NCBI RefSeq assembly: GCF_000260985.4
Contig: NC_017857.3
Span: 992,001 to 1,056,000, forward strand
Length of the DNA stretch: 64,000 bases
Direction of reading: 5' to 3'
Source: Methylophaga nitratireducenticrescens
GTDB taxonomy: Bacteria > Pseudomonadota > Gammaproteobacteria > Nitrosococcales > Methylophagaceae
Shown here: one piece after another, positions 1 through 8,635 of the stretch
How positions within the stretch are numbered: the stretch's first letter is position 1
How the letters are laid out: the number at the start of each line of letters is the position of its first letter
Program-made: the position numbers and the translations under genes
The notes under the pieces: model-generated
Told to the model about the DNA's origin: nothing
The model's database searches: none
What the model saw: only the letters and a program-made list of their open reading frames with translations

Positions 1-1
1 T

Positions 2-58
2 GGTGCCGAAACAGAGCAGAAAGCCAAAAAAGGCCAGAATCGCGCTTTCATCAAGTGA
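2..58 (+). CDS. 3' end of an unidentified gene entering from the left
   Basis: One plus-strand frame is open from the window edge to a TGA at 56-58 and gives a short, lysine-rich tail ending in AFIK. It is too short to assign to a family. A basic tail would suit an RNA-binding protein such as RNase R, whose gene often lies near rlmB in gammaproteobacteria, but that is a guess from context. The next gene on this strand starts at 964, and a minus-strand gene ends at 105. Confidence 0.25.
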   Translation, partial: GAETEQKAKKGQNRAFIK

Positions 59-104
59 CTCCGAAGCGATTAACTTACAGTAAAGTTAAGAGCGGAAAGT
101 CGTC

Positions 105-356
105 TTAAAGTTCCAGATCTGCAACAGTAATTTTCTGCAGAATATCCTGTTGCGTGAAGGGCCAGTTTAATTCACTTTCGTCAGAAAATTTAATCACGGG
201 AATGCGGATGCCATACTGCTCTACCAGCTGATCATCATCACCAATTTCGATAATTTTCAATTGAATATTTTTAGCTGATGACAAACTGTAAATGAGCTGT
301 TCTGCTGACTCACATAAATGACAGCCAGCGGTAGAAAACAATTGTAATGTGATCAT
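105..356 (-). CDS. Glutaredoxin-like family protein (DUF836 type)
   Basis: This is an 83-residue thioredoxin-fold protein with an N-terminal beta strand followed by a CHLC redox motif near residues 12-15 (AGCHLCE), and the cis-proline region IPVIKF near residue 53. These are the marks of the short glutaredoxin-like DUF836 family, thought to act as cytosolic thiol-disulfide proteins; the substrate is unknown. Its ATG overlaps the TGA of the upstream moaB in an ATGA, so the two are probably cotranscribed and translationally coupled. Both cysteines are present, so redox activity is plausible. Confidence 0.75.
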   Translation of the reverse strand: MITLQLFSTAGCHLCESAEQLIYSLSSAKNIQLKIIEIGDDDQLVEQYGIRIPVIKFSDESELNWPFTQQDILQKITVADLEL

Positions 357-868
357 TTTTCACGCAGCCGCGGGATGAGCTCGACGAAGTTACAAGGGCG
401 ATGCCGAACATCCAGCTGGTATTGTAAAATGTCATCCCAGGCGTTTTTGCAGGCGCCTGAAGAACCAGGCAGACAAAAAATAAACGTGCCATTTGCCACA
501 CCGGCTATCGCTCTGGATTGCACAGTTGATGTGCGAATAATGTTATAGGAAATCTGTCGGAACAGTTCACCAAAACCAGTGATTTCTTTATCAAATAAAA
601 CACTGACAGCTTCCGGAGTGCCATCTCTACCCGTCAGTCCTGTGCCACCAGTGGTGATAATAACGTCCACCTGTTCATCGCAAATCCATTGCGAAATAAC
701 AGAACGTATCTGATATATATCATCTGTCACAATCTGTTTAGCAGCCAGTTCATGTCCTGCGGCGAGCAACCGGTCCTCAAGAGTTTTACCTGAAACATCA
801 TCAACTTCTGTACGAGAATCGGAGATGGTTAAAATGGCAATTTTGACAGCAATGAATTCACGATCCAT
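353..868 (-). CDS. moaB: Molybdenum cofactor biosynthesis protein B (MoaB)
   Basis: MoaB/MogA fold protein of about 171 residues that adenylylates molybdopterin or acts near that step of molybdenum cofactor synthesis. Family motifs are visible: IAILTISDSR at the N terminus, ITTGGTGLTGRDGTPEAV (the MPT-binding loop), and GTFIFCLPGSSGACKNAW near the C terminus, followed by the RPCNF tail typical of MoaB. I chose the ATG at 868, which matches the family N terminus; a TTG at 904 would add 12 unconserved residues. It is the first gene of a two-gene minus-strand unit with the glutaredoxin-like protein. No other molybdopterin genes are in the window. Confidence 0.88.
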   Translation of the reverse strand: MDREFIAVKIAILTISDSRTEVDDVSGKTLEDRLLAAGHELAAKQIVTDDIYQIRSVISQWICDEQVDVIITTGGTGLTGRDGTPEAVSVLFDKEITGFGELFRQISYNIIRTSTVQSRAIAGVANGTFIFCLPGSSGACKNAWDDILQYQLDVRHRPCNFVELIPRLREK

Positions 869-894
869 GGGGATTGGTACTCGAATGTAAAGAA

Positions 895-922
895 TTGAAA
901 ACAAGTATAGTCACCATATAGC
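895..922 (+). promoter_or_regulatory. Candidate promoter of the OmpA-like lipoprotein gene
   Basis: TTGAAA at 895-900 and TATAGC at 917-922 are separated by 16 bases, about 40 bases upstream of the lipoprotein ATG. This is a plausible sigma-70 pair but not a strong consensus match. It lies in the divergent gap between moaB and the lipoprotein gene. Confidence 0.35.
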
Positions 923-963
923 CTAGGGTCTAGAATGCAATGCAATAGTGAGGAGTCATAACA

Positions 964-1644
964 ATGAAAAAAGTTTTATTAGTCTCAGCAATCTCAACAG
1001 CCATCATGTTCTCGGGTTGCGCTGCAGATGATCCGAATATGCGTACCAAGCGTGGCGCTGCCATTGGCGCAGCTGCCGGTTCAATAATTGGTTACGCGAT
1101 TGATGATGGTGCGGGTGGGGTTATTGCCGGTGCCGCTGTAGGTACTCTGGCAGGTGCAGGTGTTGGTCGATATATGGATAATCAGCAGCGTGAAATGAAT
1201 CAGGCGCTAGCCGATGAACAGGCGCGCAATGAATTACAAATTCAGCAATTGCAGGATGAATCATTAAAAATCGATATTTCCAATGAAGTATCTTTTGACT
1301 TTGACAGCTCAGCCATCAAACCTGCCTTTGAACCGACGCTGAATAAAGTCGCTGATGTGTTGCAGCGTTATCCGAAAACGATAATTCATGTCATTGGACA
1401 TACCGATAGCAAAGGTTCAGAAAGTTATAATCAGCAACTTTCTGAGCGCCGAGCGCAATCGGTAACTAACTACTTTGCGGCACGAGGTGTGCTGACAGAG
1501 CGTCTGGTACCAATGGGACGTGGTGAACTTGAGCCGCGAGCCACAAATGATACCGAAGCCGGGCGACAATTGAATCGTCGTGTGGAAATTATTGTTAAAC
1601 CTATTGTTGAGGGACAGGAAGCTGAAGCCTACCAAACGCCGTAA
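964..1644 (+). CDS. OmpA family lipoprotein (YiaD-like)
   Basis: Outer-membrane lipoprotein of 226 residues. A signal peptide ends in a lipobox (FSGC, Cys19). A glycine-zipper segment follows (GAAIGAAAGSIIGYAIDDGAGG, about residues 30-70, and GTLAGAGVGRYMD), then a short coiled region and an OmpA C-terminal peptidoglycan-binding domain (about 105-215) with the FDFDSSAIKP, GHTDSKGSESYN and LNRRVEI signatures. The acidic and arginine residues that hold diaminopimelate in this family are present. The gene has a good ribosome site (GAGGAG) and overlaps the possible start of rlmB. The likely role is anchoring the outer membrane to the cell wall. Similar proteins are called YiaD; exact orthology is not proven. 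Confidence 0.85.
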   Translation: MKKVLLVSAISTAIMFSGCAADDPNMRTKRGAAIGAAAGSIIGYAIDDGAGGVIAGAAVGTLAGAGVGRYMDNQQREMNQALADEQARNELQIQQLQDESLKIDISNEVSFDFDSSAIKPAFEPTLNKVADVLQRYPKTIIHVIGHTDSKGSESYNQQLSERRAQSVTNYFAARGVLTERLVPMGRGELEPRATNDTEAGRQLNRRVEIIVKPIVEGQEAEAYQTP

Positions 1645-2410
1645 AGGCACATCAGACAGAAACCAGACACCATCCCAGGATTTGATTTTTGGTTTACATG
1701 CGGTACAGGCGGCTCTTGAGTCGCCTGTTTCACGTGTGGCCGAAATCTGGGTGGCTGACGAACGCCATGATCAACGTGTGGAGACCATTTACAAGCTGGC
1801 CGGTGATCAGGGGATTCGTTTACACAAAACCCAACGTCAGCAACTGGATGATATGGTGCCGGAAAGTCGTCATCAGGGCTGTGTTGCCCGCTGTCATCCA
1901 TTAGCGGTATTGGATGAAACGGATCTCGATGTAATACTGGATAATTTACAGCAAACACCGTTTCTGTTGATTCTGGATGGTGTCCAGGATCCTCATAATC
2001 TGGGCGCATGTCTGCGTACCGCGGAGGCGGCCGGAGCGCATGCAGTCATTGCACCCAAAGATCGTGCCTCAGGCTTAACTCCGACAGCGATCAAGATTTC
2101 CAGTGGTGCTGCTGAGCGCCTGCCGTTTATTCAGGTGACCAATCTTGCGCGGGTGTTAAGGGATCTGCAGCAAAGAGGGATCTGGCTGGTCGGCACATCT
2201 GGGGAAAGCGAGTTAAGTCTTTACCAAGCCGATCTCAAGGGTCCGCTGGCGATTATTCTGGGAGCTGAAGGGCAGGGTATTCGCAGGTTGACCAGAGATC
2301 ACTGTGATCAGGTTATGTATATCCCGATGCATGGAGCAGCCGAGAGTCTCAATGTATCTGTTGCTGCAGGTGTCTGCTTATTTGAAGCGGATCGTCAACG
2401 GCGCTTGTGA
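1580..2410 (+). CDS. rlmB: 23S rRNA (guanosine-2251-2'-O)-methyltransferase RlmB
   Basis: SPOUT-class methyltransferase that methylates the ribose of G2251 in the P-loop of 23S rRNA using S-adenosylmethionine. An N-terminal substrate-binding domain (FGLHAVQAALES) is followed by the trefoil-knot catalytic domain with motif 1 LDGVQDPHNLGACLR, motif 2 ILGAEGQGIRRL and motif 3 ESLNVSVAAGVCLFE. The start is uncertain. No in-frame ATG exists: the GTG at 1580 lies inside the lipoprotein gene and gives a basic extension of about 34 residues, TTGs follow at 1592, 1604 and 1607, and a TTG at 1682 would give the family's usual N terminus (about 242 residues). The protein end and identity are secure. Confidence 0.9.
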   Translation: MWKLLLNLLLRDRKLKPTKRRKGTSDRNQTPSQDLIFGLHAVQAALESPVSRVAEIWVADERHDQRVETIYKLAGDQGIRLHKTQRQQLDDMVPESRHQGCVARCHPLAVLDETDLDVILDNLQQTPFLLILDGVQDPHNLGACLRTAEAAGAHAVIAPKDRASGLTPTAIKISSGAAERLPFIQVTNLARVLRDLQQRGIWLVGTSGESELSLYQADLKGPLAIILGAEGQGIRRLTRDHCDQVMYIPMHGAAESLNVSVAAGVCLFEADRQRRL

Positions 2411-2463
2411 GCAGGCAGTAAAATAAAGTAAAATGCCAGATTGCCTTTGATAGGTAAAACTCC

Positions 2464-2513
2464 TTGCTTTCTGAAATTTTTCAGCAAGCTGTATAAACCG
2501 TGAGGAGCTCAAA
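2464..2513 (+). promoter_or_regulatory. Structured leader of the rpsF operon (possible S6:S18 site)
   Basis: Just upstream of rpsF an interrupted hairpin can be drawn: CTTGC with GCAAG outside and TGAAA with TTTCA inside. It is followed by a CCG-containing segment and the GAGGAG ribosome site. Many bacteria have a leader here that binds the S6:S18 complex and represses translation. The CCG is suggestive, but I could not fit the published motif with certainty. Confidence 0.25.
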
Positions 2514-2858
2514 TTGAGACATTACGAAATCGTGTTTCTGGTCCACCCTGATCAGAGCGAACAAGTGCCCGGTATGATCGAGCGCTATACCCAAACTTTG
2601 ACCGCTGCTGGTGGTCAGGTTCATCGTCTGGAAGACTGGGGCCGCCGTCAATTGGCCTATCCAATCAACAAAGTTCACAAAGCACATTATGTGTTGATGA
2701 ATGTTGAATGTGATGTTGAGCAATTGAACGAAGTCACAACTGCTTTCCGTTTTAATGATGCCGTTATCCGTCACCTTGTTGTCAGCATGGACGAAGCTGT
2801 TACAGAAGCTTCTCCTATGATGCGCAAAGACGACGAAAAACCCGCTGCAAAAGCCTAA
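2514..2858 (+). CDS. rpsF: 30S ribosomal protein S6
   Basis: 114-residue S6 with the family's N terminus ([16 protein letters not shown]), the [11 protein letters not shown] signature and the [10 protein letters not shown] strand. S6 pairs with S18 on the central domain of 16S rRNA. Translation starts at a TTG, fixed by a strong GAGGAG eight bases upstream and by the conserved N terminus. It leads a compact operon with rpsR, a DUF2232 membrane protein gene and rplI. Many enterobacteria have priB between rpsF and rpsR; here only 15 bases separate them, so priB is absent from this locus. Confidence 0.96.
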   Translation: MRHYEIVFLVHPDQSEQVPGMIERYTQTLTAAGGQVHRLEDWGRRQLAYPINKVHKAHYVLMNVECDVEQLNEVTTAFRFNDAVIRHLVVSMDEAVTEASPMMRKDDEKPAAKA

Positions 2859-2873
2859 TCAGGAGATATCACG

Positions 2874-3101
2874 ATGGCACGTTTTTTCAGACGTAGAAAA
2901 TTTTGTCGTTTCACCGCTGAAGGTGTAAAACAAATTGATTATAAAGACGTAAACCTGCTTAAGAATTTCGTTACAGAAACAGGCAAGATCGTTCCAAGTC
3001 GTATTACCGGTACTAAAGCTCGTTACCAGCGTCAGCTGTCAACTTGTGTCAAACGTGCACGGTTTCTGGCATTGCTGCCTTACTGTGACATGCACAAGTA
3101 A
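2874..3101 (+). CDS. rpsR: 30S ribosomal protein S18
   Basis: 75-residue basic protein with the S18 hallmarks [11 protein letters not shown] near the N terminus, [12 protein letters not shown], and the tail [10 protein letters not shown]...[12 protein letters not shown]. It binds 16S rRNA with S6 in the small-subunit platform. A clear AGGAG lies upstream of the ATG, and the gene follows rpsF directly in the same transcript. Confidence 0.97.
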   Translation: MARFFRRRKFCRFTAEGVKQIDYKDVNLLKNFVTETGKIVPSRITGTKARYQRQLSTCVKRARFLALLPYCDMHK

Positions 3102-3138
3102 TTCAGCTTCTCAGTTGTAAGGTTAAGATCAAAATATT

Positions 3139-4047
3139 ATGTTGCGGGGAATCGCTGATTTTGCAATGAAAGGTCGCTGGCAAGCTGCTTTGGCAGCTGC
3201 TTTGCTATCGGTTGCTGCAATGTTGCTCCCACCACTCAATTATCTCGCTAGCGGGGTGATTGTACTGGCCACATTACGTGTAGGCCCTCAAGAAGGCCTG
3301 CGGGTAATGGCCGCAACATTGGTAGTGTTTGCTGCCGTTGCCGGACTGTTATTCGGACAACTCTGGATTGCATTAGCGTTATTGCTGACCAGCTGGTTAC
3401 CGGCGTATTTGGTGACTCTGGTGCTGGGATACAGCCGTTCTTTGGAACGGGCGCTTCTGGCTGCGGCCGGAGTCGGTATTCTGGTAGTACTGATATCACA
3501 TATCTTTTTGCCTAATCCGGCATTGTGGTGGCAGGAAATGCTGACGCCGTTTGTTCAATTACTGTCTGAACAACCCGGTTGGCAAATGAACGCAACAGAA
3601 ACGCAAAACTTTCTGGTACAAATGGCCAGCATGATGACCGGTCTGATTGCCGCAGCAGTAAGTGTCAATATAATTCTGGGCATTTTGATTGGTCGTGCAT
3701 GGCAAGCCTCGTTATATAACGAAGGAGCATTTGGCAATGAGTTTACTCAGATTACTCTGGGTAAAACACTGGCGATTGTGACAGCCGTTTTAATGGGACT
3801 GTCCCTGACTGGAATGGCGGGTTCACTGACGCTGCTGGTGGATTGTTTACCGGTGCTATTAGTGCTTTTTGCGTTACAAGGTATCGCGGTTGCACATGCA
3901 ATCGTTCGATTGAAACAAAAGTCAGTCGCCTGGTTAGTCGTAATGTATGTGCTGATGGTGTTAATGCTGCCGCAAATGATGATTTTAACTGCCACACTGG
4001 GCATATTGGAACAATGGTTTAATTTTCGCAAACGCGCAATCGCGTAA
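3139..4047 (+). CDS. DUF2232 family membrane protein
   Basis: A 302-residue, very hydrophobic protein with about eight predicted transmembrane helices and no soluble domain. It begins MLRGIADFAMKGRW, and the segment NPALWWQEMLTPFVQLLSEQ forms the main extramembrane loop. Its place between rpsR and rplI is the usual one for DUF2232 proteins in pseudomonad-like gammaproteobacteria. The family resembles small-molecule importers in topology, but its function is unknown. I assign the family from position and topology, not from a catalytic motif. Confidence 0.75.
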   Translation: MLRGIADFAMKGRWQAALAAALLSVAAMLLPPLNYLASGVIVLATLRVGPQEGLRVMAATLVVFAAVAGLLFGQLWIALALLLTSWLPAYLVTLVLGYSRSLERALLAAAGVGILVVLISHIFLPNPALWWQEMLTPFVQLLSEQPGWQMNATETQNFLVQMASMMTGLIAAAVSVNIILGILIGRAWQASLYNEGAFGNEFTQITLGKTLAIVTAVLMGLSLTGMAGSLTLLVDCLPVLLVLFALQGIAVAHAIVRLKQKSVAWLVVMYVLMVLMLPQMMILTATLGILEQWFNFRKRAIA

Positions 4048-4095
4048 CGCGGTTATTTTATAAGCAGTCTGAGACTGCGAATGAGGGTTAGAACG

Positions 4096-4641
4096 ATGCA
4101 AGTAATTTTGCTGGAAAAAGTTCAAAAGCTGGGTAATCTGGGTGATGAAGTTAGTGTAAAAGCTGGCTATGGTCGCAACTATCTGGTTCCTGCTGGTAAG
4201 GCTTTGCCTGCCAACAAAAACAACAGAGAGAAATTTGAAGCTCGTCGCGCTGAACTTGAAGCGGCTGCTGCCAAATTACTTACTGCAGCTCAGGAACGCG
4301 AGAAAAAGCTGATTGCAGCCGGTGAAGTCAACATTATGGCTAACGCCGGTGTTGAAGGTAAATTGTTCGGTTCAGTTACCGCTGCTGAAATCGCTGATGC
4401 GGTCAATGCAAAAGGCGCGGATGTAGACCGTAATGAAGTCCGTTTACCAACAGGACCTTTACGCCACACGGGTGAATACAACATTGACGTGCAATTGCAT
4501 GCTGATGTTGTTGTGAGTGTGAAAGTCAATATCACTTCTGAAGCTGAGCTGGCAGCAATCGCTGCGGCAGAAGAAGCACGTAAAGCTCGTGAAGCTTCAC
4601 GTGAAGAAGCTGAAGCGATTGCCAAAGCGCAAGAGCAATAA
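4096..4641 (+). CDS. rplI: 50S ribosomal protein L9
   Basis: L9 binds domain V of 23S rRNA at the base of the L1 stalk. The N-terminal domain [19 protein letters not shown] and [14 protein letters not shown] are diagnostic, followed by the long connecting helix and the C-terminal RNA-binding domain. The length is 181 residues, longer than the usual 148-150, because of an Ala/Glu-rich C-terminal tail (about 155-181). The ATG at 4096 is preferred over the one at 4081: it has GAGG at the right distance and matches the family start. It is the last gene of the rpsF operon and is followed by a terminator. Confidence 0.95.
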   Translation: MQVILLEKVQKLGNLGDEVSVKAGYGRNYLVPAGKALPANKNNREKFEARRAELEAAAAKLLTAAQEREKKLIAAGEVNIMANAGVEGKLFGSVTAAEIADAVNAKGADVDRNEVRLPTGPLRHTGEYNIDVQLHADVVVSVKVNITSEAELAAIAAAEEARKAREASREEAEAIAKAQEQ

Positions 4642-4657
4642 AAATCAGTTAGAAAAA

Positions 4658-4694
4658 ATTGGGGTATGGAAACTTTCATACCCCAATAATTTTG
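4658..4694 (+). terminator. Rho-independent terminator after rplI
   Basis: An 11-bp perfect stem (ATTGGGGTATG with CATACCCCAAT) closes a loop of eight bases and is followed by AATTTT. It lies 17 bases past the rplI stop and would end the ribosomal protein transcript before dnaB. The U-tract is short, so some read-through is possible. Confidence 0.7.
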
Positions 4695-4746
4695 TGATTC
4701 AGTAATCTTGAATCAAATGCTTGTTTAACCAGCTTGGACGAATGCT

Positions 4747-6159
4747 GTGGAACAGATAACTTATCCAGAAAGCTATCAAGACAGCGCAACTCAGGCCCTG
4801 AAGGTCCCGCCGCATTCAGTTGAAGCTGAACAGTCCGTTTTAGGCGGCTTGATGCTTGATAACAGTGCTTGGGAACAGGTTTCTGATCTCCTGGTTGAGC
4901 AGGACTTCTATCGTCACGACCATCAACTTATTTTCCGTGGCATAGCCGAATTAATGGAACAAGCCAATCCTGTAGACGTGATCACGTTAGCGGAATGGCA
5001 CAATCAGCGCGGTGAACTGGATAAAGTCGGTGAATTGGCTTATCTCGGTGCCTTGGCGCGTAATACTCCCAGTGCAGCCAACATCAAAGCCTACGCCTCG
5101 ATCGTGCGTGAGCGTTCGATTCTGCGTCAGCTTATCCAGATTGGTAATAATATTGCCAATATGGCATTTACGCCTGAAGGCCGTAATAGCGAAGAAATGC
5201 TCGACACGGCTGAGCGACGCGTTTTTGAAATTGCAGAAAAAGGTGCAAAACGTGGCGGCGGTTTTATTCAGGTCAAAGATGTTCTGAGTAAGGTAGTCGA
5301 TAAAATTGATACGCTGTTTGAACAGGATAGCGGTATCACCGGTTTGCCAACCGGCTTTATTGATTTTGATGATCAGACATCTGGTTTGCAACCCGCTGAT
5401 TTGGTCATTATCGCTGGCCGACCGTCGATGGGTAAAACCACCTTTGCAATGAATATTGCTGAAAATGCCGCGATTCACAGCAAACAACCCGTTGCCGTAT
5501 TCAGTATGGAGATGCCTGCCGACTCGCTGGCGATGCGTATGTTGTCGTCATTAGGCAGAATTGATCAGCATCGTCTGCGTACTGGTCGATTAAATGATGA
5601 TGACTGGCCCCGGTTAACTTCAGCCATAGCGTTATTGAATGAAGCACCGCTATTTATTGATGATACCGGTGGTTTGACTCCCTCTGAACTGAGAGCCCGG
5701 GCGAGACGTTTAAAACGTGAGCATGGCCTGAGTTTGATCATTGTCGATTACCTGCAGCTAATGAGTGGCAGTGCCAACGGTCGTCAGGCAGAAAATCGTA
5801 CCAATGAAATTTCAGAAATTTCCCGTTCATTAAAGGCACTGGCCAAAGAGCTCAATGTTCCGGTAATTGCGTTATCCCAGTTAAACCGTTCACTGGAGCA
5901 GCGACCGAATAAACGTCCGGTTATGTCAGATCTGCGTGAATCAGGTGCAATTGAGCAGGACGCCGATATCATTGTGTTTATCTATCGTGATGAAGTTTAT
6001 AACGAAGATTCTGCAGAAAAAGGCAAAGCCGAAATCATCATCAGCAAACAACGTAATGGTCCTATCGGTACCGTGGCGTTAACCTTTCAGGGCAAATACA
6101 CCCGATTTGAAAACTTTGCTCCTGCGTACTACCAAGATTACGGTGATAATGAATCGTGA
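4747..6159 (+). CDS. dnaB: Replicative DNA helicase DnaB
   Basis: 470-residue hexameric 5'-3' helicase of the replication fork. The N-terminal domain (PHSVEAEQSVLGGLMLDN) binds DnaG; the RecA-like C-terminal domain has Walker A AGRPSMGKTTFAMN (about residues 222-235), Walker B SLIIVDYLQLM and the arginine-finger region. No intein is seen. It starts at a GTG that fits the family N terminus. The stop overlaps the alr start in GTGA, so dnaB and alr are likely coupled, as in many gammaproteobacteria. Confidence 0.97.
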   Translation: MEQITYPESYQDSATQALKVPPHSVEAEQSVLGGLMLDNSAWEQVSDLLVEQDFYRHDHQLIFRGIAELMEQANPVDVITLAEWHNQRGELDKVGELAYLGALARNTPSAANIKAYASIVRERSILRQLIQIGNNIANMAFTPEGRNSEEMLDTAERRVFEIAEKGAKRGGGFIQVKDVLSKVVDKIDTLFEQDSGITGLPTGFIDFDDQTSGLQPADLVIIAGRPSMGKTTFAMNIAENAAIHSKQPVAVFSMEMPADSLAMRMLSSLGRIDQHRLRTGRLNDDDWPRLTSAIALLNEAPLFIDDTGGLTPSELRARARRLKREHGLSLIIVDYLQLMSGSANGRQAENRTNEISEISRSLKALAKELNVPVIALSQLNRSLEQRPNKRPVMSDLRESGAIEQDADIIVFIYRDEVYNEDSAEKGKAEIIISKQRNGPIGTVALTFQGKYTRFENFAPAYYQDYGDNES

Positions 6160-7244
6160 GTCGCTATCCGTTTGCCCGAATCGATCTGGCAGCACTGAAA
6201 CATAATCTGCAACAAGTTCGCCTTTTTGCCCCAAACAGTAAAGTGATGTCGGTCATTAAAGCTGATGCTTATGGGCATGGCGTCATTCAGGTTGCTCAGG
6301 CACTCACGCAAAGTGATGCATTTGCCGTGGCCCGATTTAGTGAAGCATTAACGCTCCGGAAACATGGATTTGACCAGCCCATTACCATTTTCGAAGGTGT
6401 CAGCACAATTGAAGAATGGCAGTTAACTGCTGAATATGACTTAACACCGGTAATACATCAGCAACAGCATCTTGAGTTGTTATTGAAAGCGAAAACCAGT
6501 CAGCCGCTACCGTTAATATGGTTGATGCTGGAAACCGGCATGCACCGTCTTGGTTTACCGCAACAGGACGTAATACAGATTATTGATGCATTGGAAAAAC
6601 GTTCAGATCTGGTGAGCAAGCTTGGTTTGATGAGTCATTTTGCCAACTCGGATTTGTTAAATGATGCACGTAATAACCAACAGTTAACGGTTATGAAAAA
6701 GCTGGCTGAAACAACTGGATTGCCCGTTTGTATGGCTAATTCAGCTGCGATAATCAGTTTGCCTGAATCGCATTATGACTGGATACGGCCGGGTTTGATG
6801 CTTTATGGCGCTTCACCATTTGCCAATAAATCAGGGGCTGATGTTGGACTCAAGCCTGTCATGCAATTGATCTCCAAATTGATTGCGACGCAGCAATTAA
6901 AAGCTGGGGATGAAGTCGGCTATGGTGGACAGTGGACCGCTGATAAACCTGTGCGAATGGGTGTGGTCAGTATTGGTTATGGTGATGGCTATAGTCGTCA
7001 TTTATCCAATATCGGCAAAGTCTTGATTCGTGGCAAAGAAGTGCCAATTATTGGTCGCGTCTCGATGGATACCGTCTGTGTCAATCTGGATGATTGTCCG
7101 CAGGCGCAACAGGATGATGAGGTGATTATCTGGGGGGCCGACGAGTTGGCGGTGGAATGGTTAGCCGATAAAGCTGGAACCATACCCTATGAATTATTGA
7201 CCTGTGTGACACCGAGAGTTCAAAGGGAATATTTGAATGGCTAA
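6156..7244 (+). CDS. alr: Alanine racemase
   Basis: PLP enzyme of 362 residues that interconverts L- and D-alanine, feeding D-Ala to Ddl (encoded at 35.7 kb) for peptidoglycan. The PLP lysine is Lys35 in VIKADAYGHG, and the catalytic tyrosine is in DEVGYGGQW. The motifs HFANSD and IRPGLMLYGASP are also present. It starts with GTG overlapping dnaB by four bases, and its 3' end overlaps radA by eight bases. Confidence 0.96.
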   Translation: MSRYPFARIDLAALKHNLQQVRLFAPNSKVMSVIKADAYGHGVIQVAQALTQSDAFAVARFSEALTLRKHGFDQPITIFEGVSTIEEWQLTAEYDLTPVIHQQQHLELLLKAKTSQPLPLIWLMLETGMHRLGLPQQDVIQIIDALEKRSDLVSKLGLMSHFANSDLLNDARNNQQLTVMKKLAETTGLPVCMANSAAIISLPESHYDWIRPGLMLYGASPFANKSGADVGLKPVMQLISKLIATQQLKAGDEVGYGGQWTADKPVRMGVVSIGYGDGYSRHLSNIGKVLIRGKEVPIIGRVSMDTVCVNLDDCPQAQQDDEVIIWGADELAVEWLADKAGTIPYELLTCVTPRVQREYLNG

Positions 7245-8625
7245 AGCCAAGCGAGTGTATGTCTGCCGGGAGTGTGGCGCACAGACCCCACAATGGGCTG
7301 GACGTTGTGCAGATTGTGGTGCCTGGAACAGTCTTGAAGAATCCGTGCAGACTAGCGCCAAACCATCCACGACAATGAATAAACATACGGGTTATGCCGG
7401 CCAGCAACAAAATACTGTCCAGGCATTAAAAACCATTACTTCTGAACAGGCAGTGCGCTGGTCTACCGGATTGCCGGAATTGGATCGGGTACTGGGTGGT
7501 GGGCTGGTAACCGGTTCGGTCGTGCTTATTGGTGGCGATCCCGGAATTGGTAAGTCAACTTTACTATTACAAGCTATGGCCAGTATGGCCGAGCTTAGCG
7601 GTATTAATCCGCTTTATATCAGTGGTGAAGAATCGTTACAGCAAATTCGTTTGCGGGCTGAACGCTTACAGTTGCAGGAAACCCCGGTTGATTTGCTGGC
7701 AGAGACTCATGCCGAACAAATGATGGCTATTGCTCAGCAGCGTCAACCGCAGGTGATGGTTATTGATTCGATTCAAACGGTATTTACTGAATTGTTGCAA
7801 TCGGCGCCCGGAACAGTGGCTCAGGTTCGGGAAAGTGCAGCCCAGTTGGTCAGGTTTGCCAAATCCAGTGGCATCACCATGATTCTGGTGGGACATGTTA
7901 CCAAGCAGGGAGCTTTAGCCGGGCCACGCGTTCTGGAACATATGGTCGATACCGTATTGTATTTTGAAGGTGACAGTTCAACACGGTTTCGTATTTTACG
8001 TGCAGTCAAAAACCGCTTTGGCGCGGTTAATGAACTTGGCGTATTTGCCATGACTGAGCTGGGCCTGAAAGAAGTCAGTAATCCTTCGGCAATATTTCTA
8101 TCAAGAGGCGAAAAAGCCGTTCCCGGCAGTATGATCACGGTGATCCGTGAAGGCAGCCGGCCAATGCTGGTTGAAGTTCAAGCTTTGGTTGATGAGAGTC
8201 CGTTGGGCAATCCACGTCGAGTTTCAGTCGGCCTGGAACAAAATCGTCTGGCTATGTTATTGGCAATTTTGCACCGACATGGTGGTATTACCTGCCATGA
8301 TCAGGATGTATTTATCAATGTTGTGGGTGGTGTGAAATTAAGTGAAACCGGTGCCGATCTGGCGGTGCTGACAGCGGTGATTTCAAGTTTACGCAATAAA
8401 GCCATACCGCAGGACTGGGTGGTGTTTGGTGAAGTCGGGCTAACCGGAGAAATTCGACCAGTTCAGGCTGGAGAAGAACGGATCCGTGATGCAGGTAAAC
8501 ATGGCTTCAAAGTGGCCCTTGTTCCGGCTGCCAATGCCCCACGAAAAGCAATTACTGGGCTTAAAGTCATTGCCGTGCAACATTTGCAACAGGCCATTGA
8601 CGCACTTAAAGATGGCTGGTTGTGA
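7237..8625 (+). CDS. radA: DNA repair protein RadA
   Basis: 462-residue RecA-like branch-migration helicase used in recombinational repair. It has an N-terminal four-cysteine zinc finger (CRECG...CADCG), Walker A GGDPGIGKST, the RadA-specific KNRFG motif (VKNRFGAVNE), and a C-terminal Lon-like domain (NVVGGVKLSETGADLA, FGEVGLTGEIRPV). It is full length. The start overlaps the end of alr by eight bases, so it is probably in the same transcript as dnaB-alr. Confidence 0.96.
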   Translation: MAKAKRVYVCRECGAQTPQWAGRCADCGAWNSLEESVQTSAKPSTTMNKHTGYAGQQQNTVQALKTITSEQAVRWSTGLPELDRVLGGGLVTGSVVLIGGDPGIGKSTLLLQAMASMAELSGINPLYISGEESLQQIRLRAERLQLQETPVDLLAETHAEQMMAIAQQRQPQVMVIDSIQTVFTELLQSAPGTVAQVRESAAQLVRFAKSSGITMILVGHVTKQGALAGPRVLEHMVDTVLYFEGDSSTRFRILRAVKNRFGAVNELGVFAMTELGLKEVSNPSAIFLSRGEKAVPGSMITVIREGSRPMLVEVQALVDESPLGNPRRVSVGLEQNRLAMLLAILHRHGGITCHDQDVFINVVGGVKLSETGADLAVLTAVISSLRNKAIPQDWVVFGEVGLTGEIRPVQAGEERIRDAGKHGFKVALVPAANAPRKAITGLKVIAVQHLQQAIDALKDGWL

Positions 8626-8635
8626 GTGAGTGGTT

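Noticed and set aside
70-89. TTAACTT/AAGTTAA hairpin after the first partial gene
   Set aside because: The stem is AT-only apart from one pair and has no T-run, so it is not a credible terminator.
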